Assembly: GCA_026418215.1 (NCBI GenBank)
Contig: JAOABT010000236.1
Location: forward strand, 1 to 14,730
DNA length: 14,730 bases
Direction: 5' to 3'
DNA from: Clostridia bacterium
GTDB taxonomy: Bacteria; Bacillota; Clostridia; DSM-8532
The notes beneath the pieces were generated by a model. The model searched no databases and was not told where the DNA came from. It saw only the letters and a program-made list of their open reading frames with translations. Below, piece by piece: positions 5,705 through 14,206 of this stretch. Position numbers and translations under genes: made by a program. Positions within the stretch are counted from its first letter, which is position 1; each line of letters starts with the position of its first letter.

Positions 5705-7282
5705 TTACGCCTTACACGATAGCGCAGGCCTTTTGGCGTTTTGGCGAAGCTTCTCCAGATTCCAGACCGTATCCACCCAATCCTTATAAAAGGCTTCCTC
5801 GTGGCAAACCACCAGCACCGCACCGCGATAGGCCTGGAGGGCGTCGGCCAGAACCTGCTTGATGTCCTTGTCGAGGTGGTTGGTCGGCTCGTCAAGCACA
5901 AGAAAATTCGAAGGCTTCAGCATAAGCTGGCAAAGGCGAACCTTGGCTCTTTCTCCTCCGCTCAAGGACTTGACGGGCATCATGATATGCTCCTGGGTCA
6001 GGCCCATGAGTGCAAGCCTTTTTCGAATTTCCTGCTGGGACAGCTTAGGAAACGCTCTCCAGATAAGCTCCAAAGCTGTTTCCGGGGAGGCCTTCTTTTC
6101 CTCCTGGGCGAAGTAGCCCGTATGGACGAAGTCCCCGAAGGAAATAAGTCCGTTCCTGGCAGGGATGAGGTTAAGGAGCGTTTTCAACAGGGTTGTCTTG
6201 CCTATGCCGTTAAAGCCTGTGATGGCCACTTTTTGACCGCGCTCCAGCCTAAGATCCAGAAGAGGGAGCAGGGGCTTGTCATAGCCTACCTCGAGCTCGA
6301 GGGTTTCAAATACGATCTTGTCGGACTCCCGGGCCTCGGAAATCACTACAGCAGGCTTCTTTACAATCTGAGGCTTATCCAGTCGATCTAGCTTTTCCAA
6401 AGCCTTAAGACGGCTCTTTGCCCGCCCTGTCGTCGAGGCGCGAGCCATGTTCTTCTGAATGAAGTCCTCCATCTTGGATATCAAGGCCTGCTGACGGGTA
6501 TAGTCCTGCAGGTATTGCTCCCGGTTCTGCTCGCTCAGCTTAAGAAACTTTTCGTAGTTGCCGGGGTAGCGCTTGAGCTGGTTAAATTCAATATGCCAGA
6601 TCACATTGGTCACGCTGTTCAAAAACTTAAGATCGTGGGACACCAGAATGAAGCTTCCCGGGTAATCAGCCAAAAAGGCGGACAACCATCGAATATGCTC
6701 GGTGTCCAGGTAGTTGGTGGGCTCATCCAGTAAGAGGATATCGGGCTTCTCCAAAAGAAGCCTTGCCAGAGTGACCTTTGTCTTTTGCCCGCCGCTCAAA
6801 AGCGAAACCGGTGTGTCAAGGCCAAGCGCCAGAAGGCCCAGTCCTCCTGCCGCATCCTCGATAAGTCCGTCAATGCGGTAAAAATTGCTGCGATCCAGCT
6901 CATCCTGAAGCCAGCCTAATCTTCTCACCATGCGGTCCATGTCGTCGGATTCTGCTGTTTCCAGCTTCTCGCTGATGTCCAGGATCTCCTTTTCGAGCTT
7001 GTAAAGCGGCGCATAGGCACCCTGAAGGACCTGCCGTATGGTAAGGTCTTCAAGATAGGCAACCTGCTCGAGATAACCGGTTCTAATGTCGTTGGCCCAC
7101 AAAAGGGTGCCTTCATCCTGAAGAAGCTTTCCGGACAGAATGTTGAGGAAGGTTGTCTTTCCGGCTCCATTAGCCCCGATCAGCCCCACATGCTCGCCTT
7201 TCAATAGCCTCACTGAGATATCCTTTAAAATTGCTTTATCGCCAAAACCATGGCTTAATTTTTCAACATTTAATAAACTCAT
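5705..7282 (-). CDS. ABC-F family ATPase, YfmM-like ribosome-associated protein
   Basis: A 525-residue protein with two complete ABC ATPase domains and no membrane segment, the ABC-F (class 2) layout. Domain 1 has Walker A GANGAGKTT (about 36-44), signature LSGGQ and Walker B LLLDEPTNYLD. Domain 2 has GFNGIGKTT, LSGGE and LVLDEPTNHLD. Between them is a charged helical linker, the P-site tRNA interaction motif region (residues about 240-320). ABC-F proteins bind the ribosomal E site and act on the P-site tRNA; some protect ribosomes from antibiotics, others are housekeeping translation factors. The N-terminus MSLLNVEKLSHGFGDKAI and the length recall B. subtilis YfmM (from memory). The start is the ATG at 7282, with AGGAGGT upstream; an in-frame start 57 nt earlier has none. 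Whether it confers resistance cannot be read from sequence, but its long leader hints at inducible control. Confidence 0.92.
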   Translation of the reverse strand: MSLLNVEKLSHGFGDKAILKDISVRLLKGEHVGLIGANGAGKTTFLNILSGKLLQDEGTLLWANDIRTGYLEQVAYLEDLTIRQVLQGAYAPLYKLEKEILDISEKLETAESDDMDRMVRRLGWLQDELDRSNFYRIDGLIEDAAGGLGLLALGLDTPVSLLSGGQKTKVTLARLLLEKPDILLLDEPTNYLDTEHIRWLSAFLADYPGSFILVSHDLKFLNSVTNVIWHIEFNQLKRYPGNYEKFLKLSEQNREQYLQDYTRQQALISKMEDFIQKNMARASTTGRAKSRLKALEKLDRLDKPQIVKKPAVVISEARESDKIVFETLELEVGYDKPLLPLLDLRLERGQKVAITGFNGIGKTTLLKTLLNLIPARNGLISFGDFVHTGYFAQEEKKASPETALELIWRAFPKLSQQEIRKRLALMGLTQEHIMMPVKSLSGGERAKVRLCQLMLKPSNFLVLDEPTNHLDKDIKQVLADALQAYRGAVLVVCHEEAFYKDWVDTVWNLEKLRQNAKRPALSCKA

Positions 7283-7345
7283 TTTTATGACCTCCTGATT
7301 AAGGGCCAAACGGCCCGTTTTAAGCTGTAAAATTGCCAAAACCGC

Positions 7346-7380
7346 AAAAAAAGGGAAGAGGATACAAGATCCTCTTCCCT
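7346..7380 (-). terminator. Strong terminator inside the ABC-F leader
   Basis: On the minus strand AGGGAAGAGGAT (7380-7369), loop CTTGT and ATCCTCTTCCCT (7363-7352) form a perfect 12-bp stem followed by a T-run (7351-7346). It stands 63 nt before the ABC-F start codon and in the sense direction of the gene, so as it stands it would prevent expression unless antitermination occurs. No gene ends between it and the promoter. Confidence 0.85.
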
Positions 7381-7423
7381 AAAAAGCCCATGATACAACG
7401 ACCGTGTTATTTCATTTTTGGGC
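7381..7423 (-). terminator. Weak second hairpin with U-tract in the ABC-F leader
   Basis: On the minus strand GCCCA (7423-7419) can pair with TGGGC (7390-7386), followed directly by TTTTT (7385-7381). The stem is only 5 bp and the loop is 28 nt, so it is weak alone. Its 5' arm overlaps the TTGCCCAAAA segment that can pair further downstream, so it could be part of a switch. Confidence 0.35.
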
Positions 7424-7426
7424 AAC

Positions 7427-7552
7427 AAAAAAGAGTCCTATTTAATCCTAAACGCTATCTTCTATGCACTTGAGAGACCTAAAAAAGGGCAGACTACCCC
7501 TTCGTTACGGTCTATCGAGTGTCAGAACAGCGTTTAGTTTCATTTACGACTC
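7427..7552 (-). terminator. Long imperfect stem-loop ending in U6 in the ABC-F leader
   Basis: On the minus strand a series of paired blocks nests in register: GAGTC (7552-7548) with GACTC (7437-7433); CTAAACGCT (7537-7529) with AGCGTTTAG (7456-7448), 9 bp; CACT with AGTG; AGACC with GGTCT; and AAGGG with CCCTT at the tip. The internal loop between the first two blocks is symmetrical, 10 by 10 nt. TTTTTT (7432-7427) follows. Most of the candidate leader peptide lies in the 5' arm, so translation would disrupt this stem. Confidence 0.5.
7505..7543 (-). CDS. Candidate leader peptide MKLNAVLTLDRP
   Basis: A 12-codon frame, ATG (7543-7541) to TAA (7507-7505), in the ABC-F leader. AAGGAG lies upstream on the minus strand but with a 13-nt gap to the ATG, longer than ideal. 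The codons for LNA lie in the CTAAACGCT arm of the long stem. Short leader peptides that sense stalled ribosomes are established for several antibiotic-responsive ABC-F genes and for erm genes. I do not recognise this peptide sequence, and it may be untranslated. Confidence 0.4.
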   Translation of the reverse strand: MKLNAVLTLDRP

Positions 7553-7598
7553 ACTTCTCCTTAAGCAGTATAAGCTTAGTATGGCAATTTACCTTAAT

Positions 7599-7627
7599 AT
7601 TATATGCCTTTTTTTGTCAAGCGGCAA
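7599..7627 (-). promoter_or_regulatory. Promoter of the ABC-F leader
   Basis: On the minus strand TTGCCG (7627-7622) and TATAAT (7604-7599) are separated by 17 bp; transcription would start near 7592. A perfect TTGACA lies inside the spacer but only 10 bp from the TATAAT, so it is unlikely to be the -35. The promoter starts only about 20 nt after the stop of the upstream minus-strand gene, so the ABC-F gene is an independent unit. Confidence 0.65.
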
Positions 7628-7646
7628 GTATGAATTGCATAAAAAG

Positions 7647-9107
7647 CTATTTCCTAAGCAATCCTTTACCGTGGGACTCTTTCAAGGCCTCGAGCTTTTC
7701 AAAGCCCAGGCTCGCAAGTGTAAAAACAGCGATCATGGCGAAGTACCGGTACCTTGGCTGAACCTCAACGAGAATATGGGACAAAAAATAGCCGCCAAAG
7801 TAGAGCTGGATAAGAAGGAGCAGAGGCAGGACTTCCTTGTCTTTAAGACGGCATAAGCTGCCTGCCGCCATTAAGAGGAATGCGAATAAATAGAACACCT
7901 TCTCCACATGGAGTCCCTGATGGAGCAAGGCTTCAAAGGGGATTTGAAGTCCCATGATGCCGATGGCCTTGGGCCTTTTTGTAAAGGTGAAGCCCGTGTT
8001 TTCTGATTTGGTCCACAAAAGAAGCTCCTTCTTGATTGCCAGGTAAAAAAGTTTTGCACTGCCCACAGAGACCCTCTTTTTAATCATGGCCGCCGCAAGC
8101 CGGTCTCTTTCTTCAATATCCTTCTGGTACATTAAAAGATTCTGGTCTTTAACGTTAAATTGACCATTTGAATCATGGTTAAGCCCCACGACAAATTTCC
8201 ATAGAGGGAAGGTGTTTTCAAGCCCTTTTGGATTGACACCGAGCCATGCGGCGGACTTGGACAGCAGTGTCCAGCAAAGAATGAAAACGAGGCAATAGCT
8301 AAGGCCTGCTTTCAGATAGCTGAGAAGACGCTTTTTATTCTTAAATGATTGAAAAATGCCTATGGCTGTTAAGAAAAGCACAGCGGCCACAGGAATGATA
8401 CCCATCAGACGCAGCCCATTGCCGAGGACGGCAATAAAAGCAGACAAAAGAACATAAGGGTAGGATTTAAGGCCCTTTTTGGCAAATAGCCAGGCTGAAA
8501 GAAAAAAGAGAAAATCAGCACTGTGCTGGTTGGTAAGGACAGGAGCCAGAAGATAGGGAGCAGGGTAAAAAAGGTACAATAAAGCCGATGCGCGGGCTGC
8601 TTTTTCAGTGGCGAATTCCCGGGCCATCAAATAAACCAGGAGATTGGTGCCAGCCATAAAGAGGCAGTTGATCGTAATGAGCGGCGTAAGACCGATGCCG
8701 AAAAGCTTCATGATGCCGGCGTAAAACAGCACAATACCCGATTGGTTGGCCCAAACCGAGAAATAGCACCAGGATTGAAACGTGTAATCACCTGCAGCAG
8801 CCATTTTTGCAGCGTCATAAAATAGAAGGAAATCGGAGATAGGCTTGGTCTCAACAACCAGTGAAAAAATCAGCTTAGCTGCAAAAGCGAGGAAAAAAAT
8901 CATAACTGAGAAGCCTAAGGGGGTGAGGCGAGCTCTGACACAAACAATGACCAGCGCCACGACTGCTGTAATGCAAAGGGAAAGAAGGCTATAGCGCACC
9001 AGCCCCGGAATGAAATTGAGGACGAGGATGAATAATCCCGAAGCCGCTGTAAAAAGGATTACCAGCTTTATTAACAAATTACTCTTTAGGCCTGTTTTAT
9101 CACACAT
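7647..9107 (-). CDS. Multi-membrane GT-C-type glycosyltransferase-like protein
   Basis: A 486-residue protein with roughly a dozen hydrophobic helices. The first extracytoplasmic loop after two to three helices contains KPISDFLLFYDAAKMAAAGD, with acidic residue D near F-Y, the place where GT-C enzymes (PMT_2/GT39 and relatives) keep a catalytic aspartate. Later come RASALLYLFYPAPYLLAPVL and a C-terminal VEVQPRYRYFAMIAVFTLAS. Such enzymes transfer sugars from polyprenyl-phosphate donors on the outer face of the membrane to proteins, lipids or wall polymers. Donor and acceptor are unknown. The ATG at 9107 has no good Shine-Dalgarno sequence; a TTG at codon 11 preceded by AAAGAG is an alternative. 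It diverges from the chemoreceptor gene, with 128 nt between the two start codons. I see no terminator before the ABC-F promoter, so read-through is possible. Confidence 0.7.
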   Translation of the reverse strand: MCDKTGLKSNLLIKLVILFTAASGLFILVLNFIPGLVRYSLLSLCITAVVALVIVCVRARLTPLGFSVMIFFLAFAAKLIFSLVVETKPISDFLLFYDAAKMAAAGDYTFQSWCYFSVWANQSGIVLFYAGIMKLFGIGLTPLITINCLFMAGTNLLVYLMAREFATEKAARASALLYLFYPAPYLLAPVLTNQHSADFLFFLSAWLFAKKGLKSYPYVLLSAFIAVLGNGLRLMGIIPVAAVLFLTAIGIFQSFKNKKRLLSYLKAGLSYCLVFILCWTLLSKSAAWLGVNPKGLENTFPLWKFVVGLNHDSNGQFNVKDQNLLMYQKDIEERDRLAAAMIKKRVSVGSAKLFYLAIKKELLLWTKSENTGFTFTKRPKAIGIMGLQIPFEALLHQGLHVEKVFYLFAFLLMAAGSLCRLKDKEVLPLLLLIQLYFGGYFLSHILVEVQPRYRYFAMIAVFTLASLGFEKLEALKESHGKGLLRK

Positions 9108-9174
9108 AAGACATGAGAAAACATACCCACCTCGCTAACCCTTATTCATCTGTTAACCTTTCATGAACATGGTC

Positions 9175-9202
9175 TTAACAATTCTTCTGTAAAATCTATT
9201 AT
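9175..9202 (+). promoter_or_regulatory. Promoter of the chemoreceptor gene
   Basis: TTAACA (9175-9180) and TATTAT (9197-9202) are 16 bp apart, a sigma-A-like arrangement. Predicted transcription starts near 9209, 27 nt before the ATG at 9236. I saw no convincing sigma-D (flagellar) motif here. Confidence 0.5.
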
Positions 9203-9235
9203 GAGAAAGACAGAAAGATGATATTGGGGGTTCGC

Positions 9236-10957
9236 ATGCTCAATAGAATGAAGATTTTACAAAGGCTAATATTGTTAACAGGGATACTTATAAGCTTTTC
9301 CATAGCTATAGGCTTTATAGGTCAGGCGGGTCTGGGCAGGATACAGAAGCAAATGGACAGTCTTTACTTCAATTCCTTAAAATCCAAGGAAACAGTCAAC
9401 AGCATTCAAAGCTCATGCTACCGCGTTGAGGCGGATGCAACCTATATCATAGCCTCCAAGGACAAAAATGCGGAATATCTTTCACGGCTGACCTCAATCG
9501 ACGAGAATCTCTATTCGATAGATTCAAAGATTATGGCACTTGAGGCCCTATCCGAAAATGATCAGCAAAAAGGTCAGATCAAGACGCTGAAATCAAACTA
9601 TACAAAATGGAAGGATCTTCAGCAGCAGCTCATCACCTTAGTGACACGAGATAAAAGAGACCTGGCCATTAAAGTCATTGCAGCCAACAAACCCTTGCGT
9701 GACAACATGAACAAGGCCTTGATCGATTATGGCAGCTTTATTAATGATACGGCGAAGTCCAAATACGATCAAAGCGAGGCCCTGCGGGCCAAGACAAGCG
9801 GCGGACAGATCATGGTTATCATAATCCTCATTCTAACGGGCCTGTTTATGGCGGTTGTCGTGGCATACTCCATTGCCAAGCCTATCGGGGTTCTTGTCAA
9901 GCACCTAAAAAGGATAGAAAAGGGCGATTTCAGTGAAGCCCTGCCCGATTCGATCCGGGCTCACGGCGGTGACCTTGGAGAAATGGTGAAAGCCGTAGAC
10001 ATCATGCAGAAGGCCATGGGTCAGGCCATCAGAAGTGTCAAGGCGGAGGCAATCGGTATTGATAAGCTTTCGGAAGAGGCCATGGAAAAGGTTGCTGTTT
10101 TATCATCAGATGCTCAGGAAATATCAGATTCTACCGAGGAGCTCACCTCCTATATGCAGATGGCAGCTTCCTCAGCAAGCATGATTCACCAAAATACACG
10201 CGAGATCGAGCTTGTCATGTCCACCCTGGCTATCAAAGCCAAGGATAGCTCGAAAACGGCCGGCAATATTCAGAAGAGAGCCGAGAACATTCATTTGGAG
10301 GCTCTGAATGCGCAAAAGCGGACCGAAAACATGTACCGGACCGTGAAGCATTCTCTTGAGGAGTCTATTCTCCATACCAAGGCGGTTGAGAAAATTTCCG
10401 AGCTTGCCCGGGAATCCCTACAGGTTGCGTCTCAAACCAACCTTCTAGCTCTTAATGCAGCCATTGAGGCCGCCCATGCCGGCGAACAGGGAAAGAGCTT
10501 CGCGGTTGTTGCCGACGAGGTGGGCAAGCTGGCCGAGGCTTCGAAGGCCATGGCGACCGAAATCATGGCCATTACGCCTGTGATGCTCTCTGCAGTCGAA
10601 AACCTCGCAGAAAGCTCGTCTAAAATGATCTCCTTTGTCGAAAGCAACATCATGAAGGACTATCAAATGCTTATTCAGACCGGAACACAATACAAGGAAG
10701 ATGCAAGCTACCTGTCGGATATCTCGGTAGATTTGGATAAAACAGCCCAAAGCGTGCTGGATTCGGTTCAGCGCATATCCTATATGACCGATAAGCTCAA
10801 CGAAACCAACATGTCGGTTACCTTGGAGGCAGAGAAGATTGCCGAGAAGGCCATAGACGCCGCCCAGCTTTCCCGGAATGTCTCGGATAAATCCATTGAG
10901 GTGAAATTCTATACAGGTCAGTTGAGGGAAGCAGTCAAGGGCTTTATTACACAATAA
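9236..10957 (+). CDS. Methyl-accepting chemotaxis protein
   Basis: A 573-residue transmembrane chemoreceptor. Helix 1 spans residues about 7-29, then a helical extracytoplasmic sensor of about 160 residues (four-helix-bundle MCP type), helix 2 at about 190-213 ([20 protein letters not shown]), a HAMP region to about 270 and a long cytoplasmic coiled-coil signalling domain. The signalling tip that binds CheA and CheW is clear: [18 protein letters not shown] (400-417), then [18 protein letters not shown]. It differs from the commonest form by H for R in the A-A-R-A-G-E block and G for R in E-V-R-K-L. No C-terminal CheR/CheB tether is seen. The start is ATG 9236 with GGGGG 5 nt upstream; ATG 9218 would leave almost no leader after the promoter. 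The ligand is unknown. The c-di-GMP gene follows 129 nt downstream with no terminator between. Confidence 0.9.
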   Translation: MLNRMKILQRLILLTGILISFSIAIGFIGQAGLGRIQKQMDSLYFNSLKSKETVNSIQSSCYRVEADATYIIASKDKNAEYLSRLTSIDENLYSIDSKIMALEALSENDQQKGQIKTLKSNYTKWKDLQQQLITLVTRDKRDLAIKVIAANKPLRDNMNKALIDYGSFINDTAKSKYDQSEALRAKTSGGQIMVIIILILTGLFMAVVVAYSIAKPIGVLVKHLKRIEKGDFSEALPDSIRAHGGDLGEMVKAVDIMQKAMGQAIRSVKAEAIGIDKLSEEAMEKVAVLSSDAQEISDSTEELTSYMQMAASSASMIHQNTREIELVMSTLAIKAKDSSKTAGNIQKRAENIHLEALNAQKRTENMYRTVKHSLEESILHTKAVEKISELARESLQVASQTNLLALNAAIEAAHAGEQGKSFAVVADEVGKLAEASKAMATEIMAITPVMLSAVENLAESSSKMISFVESNIMKDYQMLIQTGTQYKEDASYLSDISVDLDKTAQSVLDSVQRISYMTDKLNETNMSVTLEAEKIAEKAIDAAQLSRNVSDKSIEVKFYTGQLREAVKGFITQ

Positions 10958-11086
10958 GGACAAAGGTAAGATAGATCTAGGTCATTTTTTTGGTGAGTTT
11001 CTTTCATTTTCGCTGTTTCAAGGTAAATGGCAGAGGGTAAAAATAACCATCTTCGTGTATTAACCTGCAGCCAATGGAGGGCACCC

Positions 11087-14000
11087 ATGAATTTCGTTGC
11101 GCGATATATTAAGCAGATTCGGAAATATGGCATCGTCATTGCCATTTCACTTATTCTAGGAGTCTTCGCTTATTCCTTCACTCTAAGAACGCTCAACGGC
11201 ATGATAGAAAGATCCCTCATTGAAATCGCCAAGCAAGGTGCAAAGACAGTCGAAAAGGATATTGATTGGCAGCTGGAGAATTTGTATACCATTTCCCGGC
11301 TACAGGGTATTCAGTACTCCTATGTTCCCATTAATGATAAGCTTTCGCTTTTAAGGACTATTTATCAGCGTAATAATGCCGAATTCGCCATTGTTAAGGC
11401 AAACGGTGATTTTATAAGCACCAAGGGTACACAATACAACGTATCCAACGAGGAGTTCTTTAAAACAGCAATGGCCGGTCAAAGCACTGTGACTATTCCG
11501 CAGCAGGGTTACCCTACTGGCGATGCTGTTGTTATTTTCGCCGTGCCCATTGTATCGGGCCGTAATATCACAGGGGTTCTTTGCTCGGTGTATCCGACTG
11601 AAATCCTAAGTCTGGCCGTAGAAGACATCACTTTTGGGAAAAACGGCTACGGCTATATTATTGATGATCATGGCACCACCATAGCCCATAAGGACCGGAG
11701 CCTTGTGAAGAATCGGGTAAGTACCATTCTTGAGGCTGAGAAGGATCCAAGCCAGGCTCAGCTTGCGGCACTCGAGAAGGATATGATTAAAGGCCACACC
11801 GGAGCGGGGCAATACACCTATAAGGGACAGCTAAAATATATGGGCTATACAAAGATCAATAATGTGCCCTGGAGCTTTGCAGCCACAGCCCCCAAATCAG
11901 AGGTCTATAACAGCGCCATGCCTGTGCTGATCGTCATGATCTTTATCGTTGGTGTATTCGGGCTTGTTCTCGTTTGCATCAATGTCTTTTTTAATTCTCT
12001 TAATAAAAAGATTAAGAAAGAAGAGCAATCCTTCAAGAATGCTGTTGATACCGCTAATATCATTGTGATTTCATTTCTTGAGGACGGTTCCATTCTGGAA
12101 TTCAATAGAAATGCCGAAGAGCGGTTTGGTTATCCTCGGGACAAGGTTGTTAAGCTGATTAGAATCTATGACCTTTTAAATGACAAGGATCAGAAAAAGC
12201 TTGCCGCCATTATTGAAAACAGCCGAAAGGGTATAAAAGAAACCAATTTTGAGCTTTGTGTCAGAACGCAGAAGGGCAAATATGAGCATGTGATCTTCAA
12301 CCTTAATACCCTCGATCAGGAGGATGAGATTCCCAGCTTTGAGCTCATGGGTATTGACATTACCGACCGTGTGAAGTCAGAGCTGGAGCTCATCGAAAAG
12401 CACGAGGAGCTATCTGCGGTCTATGAGGAGCTGGCGGCGTCTCAGGAAGAGCTCAAGAGCCAGCTCGACGAGCTTATCCACCAAAAGATATTGCTCCAGG
12501 AAAAGGATGAGAGGCATAACCTTGTTGTAGAGGCCTGCAATATCGGCATTTGGGATTGGGATGTCCCGAGGAATCAAAGAACCTATTCGGATAAGTGGTA
12601 CGAGATATTCGGAGTCAGCAAGGAAGAGCTAAAAGGACGCGACAAGAACTGGATGGACTATGTGCTGCCAGAGGATCTTCCCATGGCCTATTCGGCTTAC
12701 ACCGACCATATAGAGGGGAAAACGCCTTATTTTGAATGTGAATACCGGATTAAACCCGGGGATGGCCAGATCAAATGGGTCTATGCCGTTGGCAAGGGGC
12801 TTTGGGATCAGGATGGCAAGCTCATCAAAATGGCGGGTGCCCACTCGGACATCACGACCAGAAAAGAAATTGAGGAGCGCGTCAACAAGCTGGCCTACTA
12901 CGATACCCTAACCGGTCTTTCCAATCGCAGCCAGCTGATTGAAAACTTTACCGCCATTACAGCCAAGGCCCAGGAGAATATTGCACTGGTCTTTATCGAT
13001 CTCGATAATTTTAAGCTTATTAATGATTCCTATGGACACGCCATTGGTGATAAACTGCTCATTGAGGTATCAAGGCGCCTTGGCGAGCTTGAGACTGATA
13101 AAATGCATATTTCTAGGCTTGGCGGGGATGAATTTGCCATCATGGTATGGGATTACGAGGGAGAAGAGGCGCTGACCCAGTTTATTGAGAACCTGATTCT
13201 TCATGTCGAAGGATTAACCAAAATCAGCGGCCATAATATCAATCTGTCGACCACCATCGGTATCTCCGTTTATCCCAAGGATGCCCATGATTTTGACGAG
13301 CTTCTTAAGAATGCCGACACCGCTATGTACAAGGCTACAGAAAAGCGCTGCAAATATGTTTATTACCATAAGGAAATGAACGACGCCATTTTGGAGCGCC
13401 TTAACCTTAGAAATTACCTAAAATCCGCTCTTGATCATGAGGAATTCCTGGTCTACTACCAGCCTCAATTCCGTGCCAGAGATAAAAAGATCGTTGGCTT
13501 TGAGGCGCTGATGCGCTGGAAGAGTCCCACTATGGGCATGGTTTCTCCTGCCAAGTTCATTCCTGTGGCCGAGGAATCAAGGCTGATCATTCCTTTGGGT
13601 GACTGGATACTAGACAAGGCGCTGGCGTTTTTAAGAAAGATTCATGAAACGGGAGACCATACGGTCGTCATGTCCATCAATATATCGGTCATCCAGCTGA
13701 TTCAGCGAAATTTCTCGGATACCGTCATCAAATGCCTTGAGCAATATGACATCCCGCCCGAGACCCTTGAGCTGGAAATCACCGAGTCGGTTATGATGGA
13801 GTCGGTGGAATCTGTGCTCCAGAACATTGTGGTTCTCCGCAACAAGGGCGTGCGCATCGCGCTTGATGACTTTGGAACAGGGTATTCTTCGCTCAATTAC
13901 CTGACAAAGCTGCCCATCAACACGCTGAAAATAGATAAGAGCTTTATTGACAACATCGGACACGTCAAGGAAAAGAGCCTGATTATCGGCTCCATTGTGG

Positions 14001-14179
14001 AAATAGGCCGGAAGCTTGGCTTGAGCATTGTGGCCGAGGGCGTTGAGACCCAGGAGCAGTATGAATATCTTTTAAGACGCAGATGCGAGCGCATCCAGGG
14101 CTATCTCTTCAGTAAGCCCATACCCGAGGAGCTGGTTCTGGATTTGATCACTGAGAATCAGAAGGCTGTAGGATATTAA
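11087..14179 (+). CDS. Membrane sensor with dCache, two PAS, GGDEF and EAL domains
   Basis: A 1030-residue bifunctional cyclic-di-GMP enzyme. Helix 1 (about 14-33) and helix 2 (about 280-302) enclose an extracytoplasmic dCache-type sensor with YGYIIDDHGTTIAHKD. Then follow PAS 1 (about 312-425), a coiled coil rich in EEL heptads (about 427-474), PAS 2 with a PAC tail (about 475-600), GGDEF (about 603-765) and EAL (about 785-1025). The cyclase motif is intact (GGDEF 679-683). The phosphodiesterase residues look intact: EAL 806-808, the N of SINIS, ITES, DDFGTGYSS (D927, D928), K of KIDK, and EGVE (from E984). The inhibitory RxxD site normally found before GGDEF is missing, with TDKM in its place. 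The start is ATG 11087, with GGAGG (11076-11080) 6 nt upstream; the in-frame ATG at 11027 has none. It may be co-transcribed with the chemoreceptor. Net direction of c-di-GMP change cannot be read from sequence. Confidence 0.93.
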   Translation: MNFVARYIKQIRKYGIVIAISLILGVFAYSFTLRTLNGMIERSLIEIAKQGAKTVEKDIDWQLENLYTISRLQGIQYSYVPINDKLSLLRTIYQRNNAEFAIVKANGDFISTKGTQYNVSNEEFFKTAMAGQSTVTIPQQGYPTGDAVVIFAVPIVSGRNITGVLCSVYPTEILSLAVEDITFGKNGYGYIIDDHGTTIAHKDRSLVKNRVSTILEAEKDPSQAQLAALEKDMIKGHTGAGQYTYKGQLKYMGYTKINNVPWSFAATAPKSEVYNSAMPVLIVMIFIVGVFGLVLVCINVFFNSLNKKIKKEEQSFKNAVDTANIIVISFLEDGSILEFNRNAEERFGYPRDKVVKLIRIYDLLNDKDQKKLAAIIENSRKGIKETNFELCVRTQKGKYEHVIFNLNTLDQEDEIPSFELMGIDITDRVKSELELIEKHEELSAVYEELAASQEELKSQLDELIHQKILLQEKDERHNLVVEACNIGIWDWDVPRNQRTYSDKWYEIFGVSKEELKGRDKNWMDYVLPEDLPMAYSAYTDHIEGKTPYFECEYRIKPGDGQIKWVYAVGKGLWDQDGKLIKMAGAHSDITTRKEIEERVNKLAYYDTLTGLSNRSQLIENFTAITAKAQENIALVFIDLDNFKLINDSYGHAIGDKLLIEVSRRLGELETDKMHISRLGGDEFAIMVWDYEGEEALTQFIENLILHVEGLTKISGHNINLSTTIGISVYPKDAHDFDELLKNADTAMYKATEKRCKYVYYHKEMNDAILERLNLRNYLKSALDHEEFLVYYQPQFRARDKKIVGFEALMRWKSPTMGMVSPAKFIPVAEESRLIIPLGDWILDKALAFLRKIHETGDHTVVMSINISVIQLIQRNFSDTVIKCLEQYDIPPETLELEITESVMMESVESVLQNIVVLRNKGVRIALDDFGTGYSSLNYLTKLPINTLKIDKSFIDNIGHVKEKSLIIGSIVEIGRKLGLSIVAEGVETQEQYEYLLRRRCERIQGYLFSKPIPEELVLDLITENQKAVGY

Positions 14180-14206
14180 GAGATATTAAAAAAGACGTAA
14201 AGAGAG

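Larger units (their letters stand above)
7283..7592 (-). ncRNA. Structured 5' leader of the ABC-F mRNA, probable attenuator
   Basis: About 310 nt lie between the predicted transcription start and the ABC-F ATG. Read on the minus strand, the leader holds a candidate leader peptide, a long stem-loop ending in a U6 run, a second weak hairpin with U5, and a very strong terminator hairpin with U6-7. A small GGGCC-GTTT-GGCCC hairpin then lies just before the ribosome-binding site. The extreme 5' end, GTAAATTGCCA (7592-7582), can pair with TGGCAATTTTAC (7338-7327), nine consecutive pairs plus two across a bulge, closing the whole leader into one structure. The same TTTTGGCAA segment can instead pair with TTGCCCAAAA (7425-7416), so alternative folds exist. 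I found no T-box or known riboswitch consensus in it. Confidence 0.6.

Noticed and set aside
5741..6391. 216-codon plus-strand frame across the ABC-F gene
   Set aside because: It lies antisense to a clear ABC-F coding sequence, has no ribosome-binding site and resembles no family; it is a shadow of codon bias.
7283..7592. T-box or known riboswitch in the ABC-F leader
   Set aside because: No T-box antiterminator sequence of the AGGGTGGNACCGCG kind and no recognisable riboswitch core was found by eye.
7604..7620. TTGACA as the -35 of the ABC-F promoter
   Set aside because: It is only 10 bp from the TATAAT; TTGCCG at 17 bp fits much better, and no good -10 lies 16-18 bp from TTGACA.
7464..7856. 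130-codon plus-strand frame over the ABC-F leader and the end of the GT-C gene
   Set aside because: It crosses the leader hairpins and the 3' end of a real minus-strand gene and has no protein-like pattern or ribosome-binding site.
10445..10963. 172-codon minus-strand frame across the chemoreceptor gene
   Set aside because: It is antisense to the conserved signalling domain and carries no family features.
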